Shown: positions 47,457-59,329, numbered from the stretch's first letter. The stretch: DNA of 64,000 bases from Elephas maximus indicus (GCF_024166365.1 NC_064837.1:77495553-77559552); one strand, 5' to 3'. The notes: generated by a model from the letters alone, not told the origin. Program-made: numbers and translations.

Positions 47457-48894
47457 TTATCCACCTAAAAACACACAGACAAGTGATTCTTTAATAGGCA
47501 GAGATTTTACATTATTTCTTTCACTTCTTCAGCACATATTCCACTTTCCCCAAATTTTATCTTAATGTTATATATATGTAAATTATTACATAAATGTTAA
47601 TGTAGTTTATTCATTATTCTATAGGACTTCTACACAGCAAAATGCATATAGGTTTTATTTATTCATTCATTTTTATTTACTCTGATTATAAAAAATTACA
47701 TGCTAAAATACTTTTTCTGGATTTTTGGTTATTATGAAATTTATTTTAAGTATATAATTTATTAAAACATCATAAATGTATATCTGAGTTTAATAACTAT
47801 TTATTAAACAAATATTTTATTAGAAAGCCATCTCTTAAATTAGATGGATGAAGGGAACTGTTGAATTTTCTCTTTTTGGGTGTACCTGAGATTTTTACAT
47901 CAACGTATAGGGTGGATGAAAGATTTGCCTTCTGAGGAAGGAGGTTGTGAAAGGAGAACAGCAGGACGCCTCAGCCCACAGGAGACTTCCTCAGCAAGTC
48001 AGCTTGAAGTGAGAGTACAAATGGACAGGAGAATCTGGAGATCAATTTCTTTAAACTTTTCCATGCCCTGGGGTAACAGGAGTACTAGGATCCCAATTTC
48101 AAGATCAGTGTCCTGAACTCTCTCCTCTCCTTCCGCTCCAGCTCCTAGGCAGTATTTTGTCTTTGCCACTGCAAAAGATCTAACCTTCGTCCTTTCCGCC
48201 TTTCTAGAGGATGTATCCATGTTTCTAAGATTAATCTATTCCTTCTCCCCAGTGGTGTTTTTTTCCCTCACATTTTTAATTGCATCCTCTCTCCCCAGCC
48301 ATCGTCAACTTCTTTCCTTCCGCCAATGAACTTGCCAGGTTTCTCCTGTTGGTATGTATGTGCGTACTTTAATTTTTAAAAATTCTTCACTTGATTCATT
48401 GCTTCCTTTGTAGCTCCTTTTCAGTTACATTTCTAGAATTGTGTGCTCTCCTTCAACATGTCTAATTTCTCTTCATATTTTATCTCACCTCTGTCCCCCA
48501 CAATTGTCAATACTTACAATCCTGCAGTTGCTTATACTGTAGTCTACTCCCCTAAGTACGTTGATTTACAGCATCTAAATTTTCTAACTCTCTGATGTCA
48601 ATTTATCTGTCTCATTTTCCTCTCCCCAGTACAAAGATCTTCTTATTTCCTAATTTAACCTGTCATCTGGTTAGGTATTCCTGCATGTCCTTCTTGGACC
48701 CCAAATTGTGGGCTGAAAATGAAACTTAGTCTTTCTGACCCCTCCCCAGATCCCTCTCCTTGCTCTTCCTAAACCAGTCCCTCCTCCTAACTTTTTTAGT
48801 TGTATTCTGATCACCACCACTCCCCAAAGCTCATCTACCTCTCCTGCCTCTTGGTACCCCCACTACTTTGACAAATTGCCAATACTATTTAGGA
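47457..48894. other. Unrecognised A/T-rich intron sequence
   Basis: Very A/T-rich at 47480-47860, pyrimidine-rich at 48110-48860. No gene is supported. Confidence 0.4.
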
Positions 48895-49060
48895 AAACTG
48901 CATTATAACCCATATGCAAAAAAAAAAAGAAAAAAAAAAACATCAACCTAAGTCACACCATACACAAAAATTTACTCAAAATGGATAACAGACATAAAAA
49001 TATTACGTAAAACAATAAAAGTTTTGGAAAAACACATAAGAGAAAATCTTCAAGGTCTAG
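48895..49060 (+). mobile_element. Old L1 ORF2 fragment
   Basis: 'aagtcacaccatacacaaaa' followed by 'tttactcaaaatggataaca' and 'cataagagaaaatcttcaag' is degraded L1 ORF2 C-terminal sequence. Confidence 0.65.
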
Positions 49061-49229
49061 GGCTTCCCCTTTATAATTGTCCTAAATTTTTACTTTATGT
49101 ATGTAGTGAACACATTAGGCAGTGTTTTAATTTCAGCTGTCAAACACAGAAAATTCAAGAGAAGAAAATTGTATTCACCCTATATTTACTCTTTCCATTT
49201 TTCTTTCTTCCTTCCTGATGTTCCAAGTT

Positions 49230-49430
49230 TTCTTCTTTTAACATGTCATTTCCTAGAAAACTTCTTTTAGCCATTCTTTTAAGGATATAGTGTGGTTTCT
49301 GGGATACTGAAAACAAGTTCTCTGTTTTCTTTCATCTGTTAGTATCCTGATTTCCCCTTCTTTCCTTAAGAATATTTTAGCTAGATATAGAATTCTGGGT
49401 TGACAGTTTTTTTTTCCTCTCTGTCTCTAT
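49230..49430 (-). mobile_element. HAL1/L1M-like LINE, antisense, left part
   Basis: Antisense wording 'agatatagaattctgggttg' followed by 'acagttttttttt' is typical of old L1/HAL1 elements. It continues right of the RTE insertion at 52638. Confidence 0.65.
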
Positions 49431-49776
49431 CTTTTGTTGTTGTTGTTGTTAGGTGCTGGCGAGTCGGTTCCGACTCATAGTGACCCCTATGCACAGCAGA
49501 ACGAAACACTGCCCAGTCCGATGCCATTCTTACAATCGTTGTTATGCTTGAGCCCACTGTTGCAGCCAGTGTGTCAATCCACCTCGTTGAGGGTCTTCCT
49601 CTTTTCTGCTGACCCTGTACTCTGCCATGCATGGTGTCCTTCTCCAGGGACTGATCCCTCCTGACGACATGTCCAAAGTATGTAAGATGCAGTCTCACCA
49701 TCCTTGCTTCTAAGACAGATTTGTTCGTTCTTTTGGCAGTCCATGGTATATTCAATATTCTTCGCCAACACCACAA
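49431..49776 (-). pseudogene. RTE polymerase C-terminal domain reaching the element end
   Basis: The frame encodes 'ILNIPWTAKRTNKSVLE', 'FGHVVRRDQSLEKDTM' and 'GRPSTRWIDTLAATVG'. It then reads through the conserved tail as 'RGHYESEPTRQHLTTTTT' and past the left TSD to a stop in flanking DNA near 49381. A short deletion after 'SVLE' removes several residues present at 38940-38980. Confidence 0.85.
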
Positions 49777-50079
49777 TTCAAAGGCATCAATTCTTCAGTC
49801 TTCCTTATTCATTGTCCAGCTTTCACATGCATATGATGTGATTGAAAATACCATGGCTTGGGTATGGTGCACCTTAGTCTTCAGGGTGACATCTTTGCTC
49901 TTCAACACTGTGAAGAGGTCCTTTGCAGCAGATTTGCCCAATGCAATGCGTCTTTTGATTTCTTAACTGCTGCTTCCATGGCTCTTGATTGTGGATCCAA
50001 GTAAAATGAAATCCTTGACAACTTCAATCTTTTCTCGATTTATCATGATGTTGCTCATTGTCCAGTTGTGAGGATTTTT

Positions 50080-51539
50080 GTTTTCTTTATGTTGAGGTGT
50101 AATCCTACTGAAGGCTGTGGTCTTTGGTCTTCATTAGTAAGTGCTTCAAGTCCTTTTCACTTTCAGTAAGCAAGGTTGTGTCATCTGCATAACACAGGTT
50201 GTTAGTGAGTCTTCCTCCCATCCTGATGCCCCATTCTTCTTCATATTGTCCAGCTTCTCAGATTATTTGCTCAGCAATACAGATTGAATAGGTATGGTTA
50301 AAGAATACAACCCTGCTGCACATCTTTCCTGACTTTAAACCAATCAGTATCCCCTTGTTCTATCCGAACAACTGCCTCTTGATCTATGTAAAGGTTCCTC
50401 ATGAGCACAATGAAGTGTTCTGGAATTCCCATTCTTTGCAATGTTATCCATAATTTCTTATGATCCACACAGTCAAATGCCTTTGCATAATCAATAAAAC
50501 ACAAGTAAACATCCTTCTGGTATTCTCTGCTTTCAGCCAGGATCCATCTGACATCAGCAATGATATCCCTGGTTCCACGTCCTCTTCTGAAACCAGCCTG
50601 ACTTTCTGGCAGTTCCCTGTGGATATACTGCTGCAGCCGTTTTTGAATGATCTTCAGCAAAATTTTGCTTGCATGTGATATTAATGATATTGTTCTATAG
50701 TTTCCACATTCAGTTGGATCACCTTTCTTGGGAATAGGCATAAATATGGATCTCTTCCAGTCATTTGGCCAGGAAGCTGCCTTCTATTTTTCTTGGCATA
50801 GACGAGTGAGCACCTTCAGCGTTGCATGTGTTTGTTGAAACATCTCAATTGATGTTGCATCAATTCCTGGAGCCTTGTTTTTCACCAATGCCTTCAGAGC
50901 AGCTTGGACTTCTTCCTTCAGTACCATCGGTTCCTGATCATATGCTACCTCTTGAAATGTTTGAACGTTGTCTAATTCTTTTTGGTATAATGACTCTGTG
51001 TATTCCTTCCATCTTCTTTTGATGCTTCCTTTGTCGTTTAACATTTTCCGCACGGAATCCTTCACTATTGCAACTCGAGGCTTGAATTTTTTCCTCAGTT
51101 TTTTCAGCTTGAGAAACGCCGAGCGTGTTCTTCCCTTTTGGTTTTCCATCTCCAGCTCTTTGCACGTGTCATTATAATACTTTACTTTGTCTTCCCGAGA
51201 GGCCCTTTGAAATATTCTGTTCAGTTCTTTTACCTCATCAATTCTTCCTTTTGCTTTAGCTGCTCGACATTCTAGAGCAAGTTTCAGAGTCTCCTCTGAC
51301 ATCCATCTTGGTCTTTTCTTTCTTTCCTGTCTTTTCAATGACCTCTTGCTTTCTTCATGGATGATGTCCTTGATGTCATTCCACAACTCGTCTGGTCTGC
51401 AGTCACTAGTGTTCAATGGATCAAATCTATTCTTCAGGTAGTCTCTAAATTCAGGTGGGATATATTCAAGGTCATATTTTGGCTCTTGTGGACTTGCTCT
51501 GATTTTCTTCAGTTTCAGCTTGAACTTGCATATGAGCAA
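50080..51539 (-). pseudogene. RTE linker and reverse transcriptase
   Basis: Open segments 50784-51539 and 50298-50741 cover the linker and the fingers/palm of RT: 'NKAPGIDATSIEMFQ', 'PIPKKGDPTECGNYRTISL', 'CFIDYAKAFDCVDH' and 'DVQQGCIL'. The active site YADD is at about 50180-50192 after a frame break. One TAG after 'LTRLCQEK' and a frameshift near 50297 separate the pieces. All catalytic motifs are recognisable, so decay is moderate. Confidence 0.88.
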
Positions 51540-51762
51540 TTGATGGTCTGTTCCACAGTCGGCCCCTGGCCTTGTTCTGACTGATGATATTGAGCTTTTC
51601 CATCATGTCTTTCCACAGATGTAGTCAATTTGATTGCTGTGTGTTCCATCTGGTGAGGTCCATGTGTATAGTCGCCGTTTATGTTGGTGAAAGAAGGTAT
51701 TTGCAATGAAGAAGTCATTGGCCTTGCAAAATTCTATCATTCAATCTCCAGCATTGTTTCTA

Positions 51763-52323
51763 TCACCAAGGCCATATTTTCCAAGTACTGATCCTTCTTC
51801 TTTTGTTTCCAACTTTCGCATTCCAATCACCAGTAATTATCAATGCATCTTGATTGCATGTTCGATCAGTTTCAGACTGCAACAGCTGATAAAAATCTTT
51901 TATTTCTTCATCTTTGGCCCTAGTGATTGGTGCATAAATTTGAATAATAGTCATATTAACTGGTCTTCCTTGTAGGAGTATGGATATTATCTTATCACTG
52001 ACAGCTATGTACTTCAGGATAGATCTTGAAACGTTCTTTTTGACGATGAATGCAACACCATTCCTCTTCGAGTTGTCATCCCCAGCATAGTAGACTATAT
52101 GATTGTCTGATTCAAAATGGCCAATAGCAGTCCATTTCAGCTCACTAATGCCTAGGAGATCGATGTTTATGTGTTCCTTTTCACTTTTGATTTCCAATTC
52201 TCCTAGATTCATACTTCGTACATTCCAGGTTCCGATTATTAATGGATGTTTGCAGCTGTTTCTTCTCATTTTGAGTCGTGCCACACCAGCAAATGAAGGT
52301 CCCGAAAGCTTTACTCCATCCAT
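51763..52323 (-). pseudogene. RTE endonuclease domain
   Basis: The 186-residue open segment has AP-endonuclease-like motifs in order: 'GTWNVRSMN', 'DLLGISELKW', 'NGVAFIVKK', 'TIIQIYAP' and 'ITGDWNAKVG'. This domain nicks the target DNA. The endonuclease frame is broken just downstream (51540-51762), where relatives continue into the EN C-terminal part. It could not yield a full protein. Confidence 0.88.
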
Positions 52324-52645
52324 GTCATTAAGGTCGACTCTACTTTGAGGAGGAGCTCTTCCCCAGTCATCTTTTGAGTGCCTTCCAACCTGGGGGGCTC
52401 ATCTTCCAGCACTATATCAGACAATGTTCCCCTGCTATTCATAAGGTTTTCACTGGCTAATGCTTTTCAGAAGTAGACTGCCGGGTCCTTCTTCCTAGTC
52501 TGTCTTAGTATGGAAGCTCAGCTGAAACCTGTCCTCCATGGGTGACCCTGCTGGTATCTGAATACTGGTGGCATAGCTTCCAGCATCACAGCAACACACA
52601 ATCCCCCACAGTATGACAAACTGACAGACACTTGGGGGTCTCTAT

Positions 52646-53700
52646 TGTTTAGCACTTAAAAAATGTGCTGTTTTCTTGAGTCTTATATGGTTTCTAACGA
52701 GAAATTTGCTTTCATTTGAATTCTTTTTTTTTTTTCTATAGATAAAATGTTTCTCTTTCATTGCTTTCAAGGTTTTTTCTTTTTCTTTTGATTTTAGAAG
52801 TTTGACTATGTGTCTTGCTGTGGATTTCTTTAAGTTTATCCTATTTGGGGTTTATTCAGTTTTTTGAATCTGCAGGTCTATGTTTTTTCCTCTAAATTTG
52901 GGAAATTTTAATCCATTATTTCTTTGAGTACTTTCTCCTCTTCTTCTAGGGCTCCGATGACAAAAATATTAAATCTTTCAGTATTGTTCTGCAGGTCCCT
53001 GAGTCTCTGTTAACTTTTCTCAGTCTACTTACTCTCTGTTTTCAGATTGTGTAATTTTCTGTCTTCAAGATCACTGATTCATTCCTCTGTTCCCTCAATT
53101 TTGCTGTTGATCCCATCCAGAGTTTTTTAAATTTCAGTTATTTTATTTTTCAATTCTAAAATTTCCATTTGGTTCTTCTTTATGTATCTATTTCTTTTGT
53201 GACACTTAAGGTTTTTTCATTTGTTTCAAGATTGTGATTTGTTGTTGAAGCATTTTTATGAAGGTTTCTTTAAAATCTTTGTCAGATAATTCTAACATCT
53301 CTGTCATCTTGGTGCTCTTGTTTGTTAATTTTTTTTTTCATTCAAGTAAAAATTGTCCTGGTATTTGGTACTATGAGTTATTTTTTATAGAAATTTAGAC
53401 ATATTTAATATTATTTATGAAAGTCTGGATATTATTTAAATTTATTTTAACTGTTTCACTGTGACATATCTCTGCCAGAGAAAGAAGGGGCACATCATTA
53501 CTTCTAGGTGGGTTAGAAGTCCAGGTTTTCCAGTTGGCTTCCACTGACAACCTACGGATGAGGGGATCGCCTGGCTTTTAATCCTCCATGCTTTGGTTCA
53601 ACTTGTTTTATAGCTACTGCTTGCACTAGAAATCCAATTTTCAGCCAAATTTAATGTTCTGTACCACTCTCTGGGCCTTCCTGGCTTTGCGTTTTTGCTT
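52646..53700 (-). mobile_element. HAL1/L1M-like LINE, antisense, right part
   Basis: Antisense wording 'agcacttaaaaaatgtgctg', 'ctttcattgctttcaaggtt', 'gtgtcttgctgtggatttct', 'tttgggaaattttaatccat' and 'ctgcaggtccctgagtctct' matches old L1/HAL1 sequence. The far edge is uncertain. Confidence 0.7.
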
Positions 53701-54072
53701 ATATTTAGAATGTTTTAATAATCAGGGTTTCTTTCAGTTTCTGAAGTAACACTTACAAGGCCACTTTAAGGCTGTAACATAAGACAACTCCTTATCCTAA
53801 TGAGGACTGATGTTTCTGGGGGAAAACATATGGTTTAAAGAGAACAATCAGATTAGTGTCCAAAGCATGGATTGCTAACCATATGCCTTCCCTACCCCCC
53901 AAACAATATGAAACACTATAGTCTGAGAGTGTACAATGAGTGTCCATCGCCGTTTGAATAAAAGGCTTTGCTGCCAATTTCCACTCAAAGTCATTTGTTC
54001 TGTGTATTTGGATAAATTACTCATGTTTTTTATTGTTTCCTTTGAACAGAGATAATAGTGTTTTTTTTAAAA

Positions 54073-54850
54073 AATAATTTTTATTGTGCTTTAAGTGAAA
54101 GTTTACAAATCAAGTCAGTCTCTCACATATAAACTTATATACATCTTACTACACAGTCCCACTTACTCTCCCCCTAATGAGTCAGCCTGCTCCCTCCTTC
54201 CACTCTCTCCTTTCATGACCATTTTGCCAGTTTCTAACCCCCTCTACCCTCCCACCTCCCCTCCAGACAGGAGATGCCAACACAGTCTCAGGTGTCCACC
54301 TGATGCAAGTAGCTCACTCCTCATTAGCATCTCTCTTCAACCCATTGTCCAGTCCATTCCATGTCTGATGAGTTCACTTCGGGAATGGTTCCTGTCCTGG
54401 GCCAACAGAAGGTTTGGGGACCATGACCCCCGGGATTCTTCTAGTCTCAGTCAGACCATTAAGTCTGGTCTTTTTAGGAGAATTTGGGGTCTGCATCCCA
54501 CTGATCTCCTGCTCCCTCAGGGGTTCTCTGTTGTGCTCCCTGTCAGGGGAGTCATTGGTTGTGGATGGGCACCATCTAGTTCTTCTGGTCTCAGGATGAT
54601 GTAGTCTCTAGTTCATGTAGCCCTTTCTGTCTCTTGGACTCATAAGTACCTTGTGACCTTGGTGTTCTTCATTCTCCTTTGATCCAGATGGGTTGAGACT
54701 CATTGATGCATCTTAGATGGCTGCTTGCTAGCGTTTAAGTCCGCAGATGCCACACTTCAAAGTGGGATGCAGAATGTTTTCTTAATAGAATTCATTTTGC
54801 CCCCTGAAGCCATAGTCCCCAAAGGCCCCCCACTCCACTGACCTTCAAAG
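54073..54850 (-). mobile_element. L1 3'UTR-only insertion, antisense
   Basis: It begins 'attgtgctttaagtgaaagt' and parallels 6521-7290 almost throughout ('ccagacaggagatgccaaca', 'gggttctctgttgtgctccc'). The 5' end stops within the 3'UTR, so there is no coding sequence on the sense strand. Confidence 0.9.
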
Positions 54851-55527
54851 ATCTCATATCTGCATTTTTTTAAATATAAGTAATAACAGCATGGTATGAG
54901 GTTTCACAGACGATGATTACAGTATTTAATCTGAGAGAACAAATAAATATAATTGAGGCCTGCTGAATAATGAAGAATAAAAATACTTTTTTTTGGAAAC
55001 ATAAAATACATTCAGTGAAAATTATCAGGTAGTAAATTCAGCACAAACAATTTCATTTTATTACAACCTTTTGAATTTATATTATACTCCTTTCTAAGTT
55101 CAAGGAGTTTAATTAAATGATTTTTAAAAACAGAACATACAATCATCCAGTAAAATTTACTGACTGGTAAATGAATCATGGAATAATATTTTCCTATTCA
55201 AATTTATACATGTGTTTGTAATTTCTAACATGAAATTTCACAAGTTAAAATGGTTATCAGGTTCCTGCCTTGAATAGCATTTTGACCTTTTGTGGGATCA
55301 TTCTAGAATCCCTGCTCCTCCTAAGTACCACTTTACAGTGGCAGTTGGGAACACTGTGATCCCTGTTGCTGACTTCACCTTTATGTCACACATGTGCTAG
55401 TCCTAGATTAGTGCCCTAGGCAATAAGTCTTACATAAGGGTCCTTGAACTTACTCTATGTTTGGGATACTTGTGAGACACTGTTTTCTAGGCTTTACCCC
55501 ATATCTACAGAATCAGAATAGCCAAAA
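54851..55527. other. Unrecognised A/T-rich intron sequence
   Basis: No repeat family or gene is recognised. Confidence 0.4.
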
Positions 55528-55872
55528 GTGACCCTGGTGATTCAGTGGTAGAGTTCTCACCTTCCATGTGGGAGCCCAGGGTTGGACTCCTAGCCAATGT
55601 ATCTCATGCACAGCCACCACCCGTCTGTCAGTGGGGGCTTGTATTGTTGCTATGCTGCTGAACAGGTTTCAGCAAAGCTTCCAGACTAAGATGGACAGTG
55701 AAGAAAGGCTTGGCCATCTACTTCTGAAAATCAGTTAGTAAAAACCATATAAATCACAATGGTCGGATCTGATCATAGGAAAGGCATAGGACTGGGCAGT
55801 GTTTTGTTCTATTGTGCGTGGGGTTGCCAAGAGTCAGGGATTGACTTAACAGCAGCTAACAACAAAAACAAG
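55528..55872 (+). mobile_element. Composite SINE: tRNA-Gly head, RTE 5' segment, RTE 3' tail
   Basis: The head 'accctggtgattcagtggta' and 'gagttctcaccttccatgtg' resembles tRNA-Gly. Next, 'gaacaggtttcagcaaagct' to 'ccatctacttctgaaaatca' matches the RTE 5' region at 52455-52540 in reverse. The tail 'ggactgggcagtgttttgtt' to 'ttaacagcagctaacaacaa' matches the last 100 bases of the RTE copies. Confidence 0.85.
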
Positions 55873-56234
55873 ATAAAGTCACAGCTCATTAAAATTTATG
55901 AACCACTGGTCTGAAACAAGACAATCCGTACTTGGAATCTGTCTTCGCACAGCCTAATCTGGCTCAGCTGTCCACATCCCTGGGACATCAGGGACTATTG
56001 TTCTATTTAACATTGTTCTCTGCATCCTGTGCCGTTGTACATTTCTTTTTGCAGCATTTGGTGGGAACAAAGGTCACGAGCTGACTCTTCATCCAATCAG
56101 CAATTGTCATTCTTATCTATTGCCCTTGTAGCTGTGTACTATTTAGTATCATTGATTACCATACTACATTATTTTGCATGCATTATACAGGTTATCAGGT
56201 TATTGTTTTTAGTTGTATAACTCCTGTTTATATT
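55873..56234. other. Unrecognised intron sequence
   Basis: No repeat family or gene is recognised. Confidence 0.35.
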
Positions 56235-56365
56235 TTGTCTCCCTGGCCAGAATTTAAACTCCTTGAAGACCAAGAGCAGGGCTTGTTTCCTTAGGATTCT
56301 GGGCCAGTGCCTCACACAGGGCTCTGAAGCCAGCAGGTGTTCATTAAATGCATTTTAACAGATGA
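56235..56365 (+). repeat. L2 LINE 3' end
   Basis: 'tttaaactccttgaagacca', 'agagcagggcttgtttcctt', 'ccagtgcctcacacagggct' and 'ggtgttcattaaatgc' are sense L2 3'-end wording. Confidence 0.8.
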
Positions 56366-56762
56366 GTTCTCTGAACACACATATTCCGTTTTAGAAGAAC
56401 AAGTGTGCCCCAGGAGCACTGTGGTAATGCAGTGAGTGGTTATCCATGTGTAGATTCCCTGATGAGATATACAAAGACGACATTAGGTGTGTGCCTCATT
56501 GGCACCTCACGCAAGTGAAGGGCCATTTGAATACAGCCTTATTAGCATCCAGTACAGACTTGTGATTAATTAAAAATGTTAATAATCATCAACGCCCATG
56601 AGTCAGGGGAGGTGGTTACTCAGCCTCTGCTCCAGTTATAACTTAAATGCCAGAAAAAATCTGCCTATGTTCTAGTCACCTCACCTCAATGTATATTTAT
56701 TCCAGCAAATTCTCAGAATAATAGATGGCATTTTACTTTAGCCACTTGGTATTTCCTAAAAA

Positions 56763-56943
56763 CCAAGAACACTTAAAACCCAGTGCCATCGAGTCAATTC
56801 CGACTCTTAGCGACCCTACAGGACAGAGTAGAACTGCCCCCTAGAGTTTCCAAGGAGCACCTGGTGGATTTGAACTGCTGACCCTTTGGTTGGCAGCCGT
56901 GGCACTTAACCACTATGCCACCAGGGTTTCCAAGAACACTTAA
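56763..56943 (-). mobile_element. Afrotherian SINE, antisense, with about 14-bp TSD
   Basis: ccaagaacacttaa lies at 56763-56776 and 56930-56943. The insert runs from tail 'aacccagtgccatcgagtca' (left) to head 'ccaccagggttt' (right). It is well preserved and belongs to the 'ggaaaccctgg' subtype. Confidence 0.95.
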
Positions 56944-56971
56944 GATGGTTAAAAAAAAAAAGAGCATTTTA

Positions 56972-56998
56972 TATATATATATATACACACACACACGC
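56972..56998 (+). repeat. (TA)n(CA)n microsatellite
   Basis: The run 'tatatatatatatata' is followed by 'cacacacacacac'. Confidence 0.95.
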
Positions 56999-57148
56999 TT
57001 TTTTCTTTTTCTCACTAAGATGGTAGAATGTGTGTGTATGGTGTGTATACAAGTGTGTGGTCACTAGAAAGGCTTCTTGGGGTTTTTAGCTCTATTCAGA
57101 ACAGAACATACTTCACTAATATGAACTATTTAGCACATAGCATTTAGT

Positions 57149-58747
57149 TATACCAAGAAGAATTAGCTATACCAAAAAGAATTAGTTGATGTTCAACCAT
57201 TTCAAGGGGTACCATGTGATCAGGAACTGATGGTATTGAAGAAAAAAGCCCAAGCTGCACTGAAGGCATTAGAAAAAAACAAGGCTCCAGGAATTGACGG
57301 AGTATCAGTTGAGATGTTTCAACAAACACAGGCAACACTGGAAGTGTTTACTCGTCTATGCCAAGAAATTTGAAAGACAGATACCTGGCCAACCGACTGG
57401 AAGAGACCCATATTTATGCCTATTCCCAAGAAAGGTGATCCTACCGAATGCGGAAATTATGGAACAATATCATTAATATCTCACGCAAGCAAAATTTTGC
57501 TGAAGATCATTCAAAAGTGGCTACAGCAGTATATCGACAGGGAACTGCTAGAAATGCAGGCCAGATTCAGAAGAGAATGTGGAACCAGGGATATCATTGC
57601 TGTTGCGAGATGGATCCCGGCTAAAAGCAGAGAATACCAGAAGGATGTTTACCTGTGTTTTATTGACTATGCAATGGCATTTGACTGTTGTGGATCATAA
57701 GAAATTATGGATAACATTGCAAAGAATGGGAATTCCAGAACACTTAATTGTGCTCATAAGGAACCTGGACACAGATCAAGAGGAAGCTGTTTGGACAGAA
57801 CATGGGGATACTGATTGGTTTAAAGTCAGGAAAGGTGTGTGTCAGGGTTGTATCCTTTCACTATACCTATTCATTCTGTATGCTGAGCAAATAATCTGAG
57901 AAGCTGGAGTATGTGAAGAAGAATGGGGCATCAGGATGGGAGGAAGACTCACTAACAACCTGTGTTATGCAGATGACACAACCTTGCTTGCTGAAAGTGA
58001 AGAGGACTTGAAGCACTTACTAATGAAGACCAAAGACCACAGCCTTTGGTATGGATTACACCTCAACATAAAGAAAACAAAAATCCTCACAACTGGACCA
58101 ATAAGCCGTATCATGATAAACAAAGGTTGAAGTTGTTGAGGATTTCATTTTACTCAGATCCACAATCAACACCCATGGAAGCAGCAGTCAAGAAATCAAA
58201 AGATGCACTGTATTGGGCAAATCTGCTTCAAAGGACCTCTTTAAAGCGTTGAAAATCAAAGATGTCACCTTGAAGACTAAGGTGCACCTGACCCAAGCCA
58301 TGGTATTTTCAATCGAGTCATATGTGTGTGAAAGCTGGACAATGAATAAGGAAGACTGAAGAAGAATTGATGCCTTTGAATTGTGGTATTGGTGAAGAAT
58401 ATTGAATATTCTATGGATTGCCAAAAGAACGAACAAGTCCGTCTTAGAAGAAGTACAACCAGAATGCTCTTTAGAAGCAAGGATGGCGGGGCAACATCTT
58501 ACATACTTTGGACATGTTGTCAGGAGGGATCAGTCCCTGGAGAAGGTCATTATGCTTGGTGAAGTAGAGGGTCAGTGAAAAAGAGGACGGGTCTCAAGGA
58601 AATGGTTTGACACAGTGGCTGCAACAATGGGCTCGAGCATGACAAGGATTGTAAGGATGGCACAGGACCGGGCAGTGTTTCATTCTGTGGTACATAGGGT
58701 CACTACGAGCTAGAACCGACTCCCTGGCACCCAACAACAACAACAAC
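57149..58747 (+). mobile_element. 5'-truncated RTE-clade LINE
   Basis: It covers the linker before RT, RT, and the C-terminal domain to the tail ('ctagaaccgactccctggca', then (CAA)n). The RT motif YADD is intact at 57966-57977. The left end carries a 19-bp local duplication. The coding frame has several stops and frameshifts (for example near 57374, 57695 and 58127). Confidence 0.93.
57240..58480 (+). pseudogene. RTE reverse transcriptase remnant
   Basis: Open pieces 57416-57700 ('PIPKKGDPTECGNYGTISL', 'CFIDYAMAFDC'), 57579-57899 ('DHKKLWITLQRMG', 'KGVCQGCIL') and 57936-58130 ('NLCYADDTTLLAESEED') keep the order of RT blocks but lie in different frames. It is more decayed than the copy at 38.6 kb. 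Confidence 0.88.
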
Positions 58748-58779
58748 GTAAAAATTGAGATCTAGCCCAAGGTGTAAGG

Positions 58780-58802
58780 TTTTTTTTTTTTTTTTTTTTT
58801 TT
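58780..58802 (+). repeat. Poly-T tract
   Basis: A pure T-run of about 23, shortly after the RTE tail. No duplicated flank was seen. Confidence 0.9.
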
Positions 58803-59329
58803 GTCTTTTTGGTAATCCTCCACGAGTGATCAGTGAATTAGTAGATACACTTATGCTGGAAAGTCTGTTTTTAACTTAATGGTTTAAATGAAATTTTACC
58901 AAAAGAAACCATTAGAAGAAGACATGTGAAAAGTTTCACTATGCTTGTTTATAGAAATGGCCTCTATGTGAAGCTGTGGATCTGAAGTTTCTTTTGGAAC
59001 TTAGACAAGGAAGTGCTTTGGTTCCACTGAGAAACTGGCACACTTTTTCTTTTTGAAAATAGGAACTGCATAATTGAGAGTGTCTGCCTTTTTGTTTGGC
59101 TGCCAAAAAACCTAGAGCTAAATTTAAAGCTTTGCTATGTGAATATGCAGAGATTTAACATCTGAATATCTCTGTTATTTTATCATTCTAGTCTCCACAG
59201 TCTTACTCTCATTATTTTTCAGGTGCCCCATTCTAATCTATTTGAAATTCTTCATGGAAAAAGCAGGAATGAATACATTAATAAAATAAATAAAATATAG
59301 CTGTTGTTTTGTGATTTAGTAGGGGTGAA

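Larger units (their letters stand above)
49423..52645 (-). mobile_element. Roughly full-length RTE-clade LINE with 8-bp TSD
   Basis: The repeat gtctctat lies at 49423-49430 and 52638-52645 and joins a continuous HAL1-like host sequence when the insert is removed. The insert is 49431-52637 (about 3.2 kb), the usual size of RTE/BovB LINEs. Minus-strand order is: 5' region (52637 to about 52330), AP-endonuclease, RT, C-terminal domain, then the tail ending in a (GTT)n run at 49434-49450. Confidence 0.92.

Noticed and set aside
55531-55600. Possible tRNA-Gly gene
   Set aside because: The head looks like tRNA-Gly but the acceptor stem does not pair and RTE-derived sequence follows, so it is a SINE head and not a functional tRNA gene.
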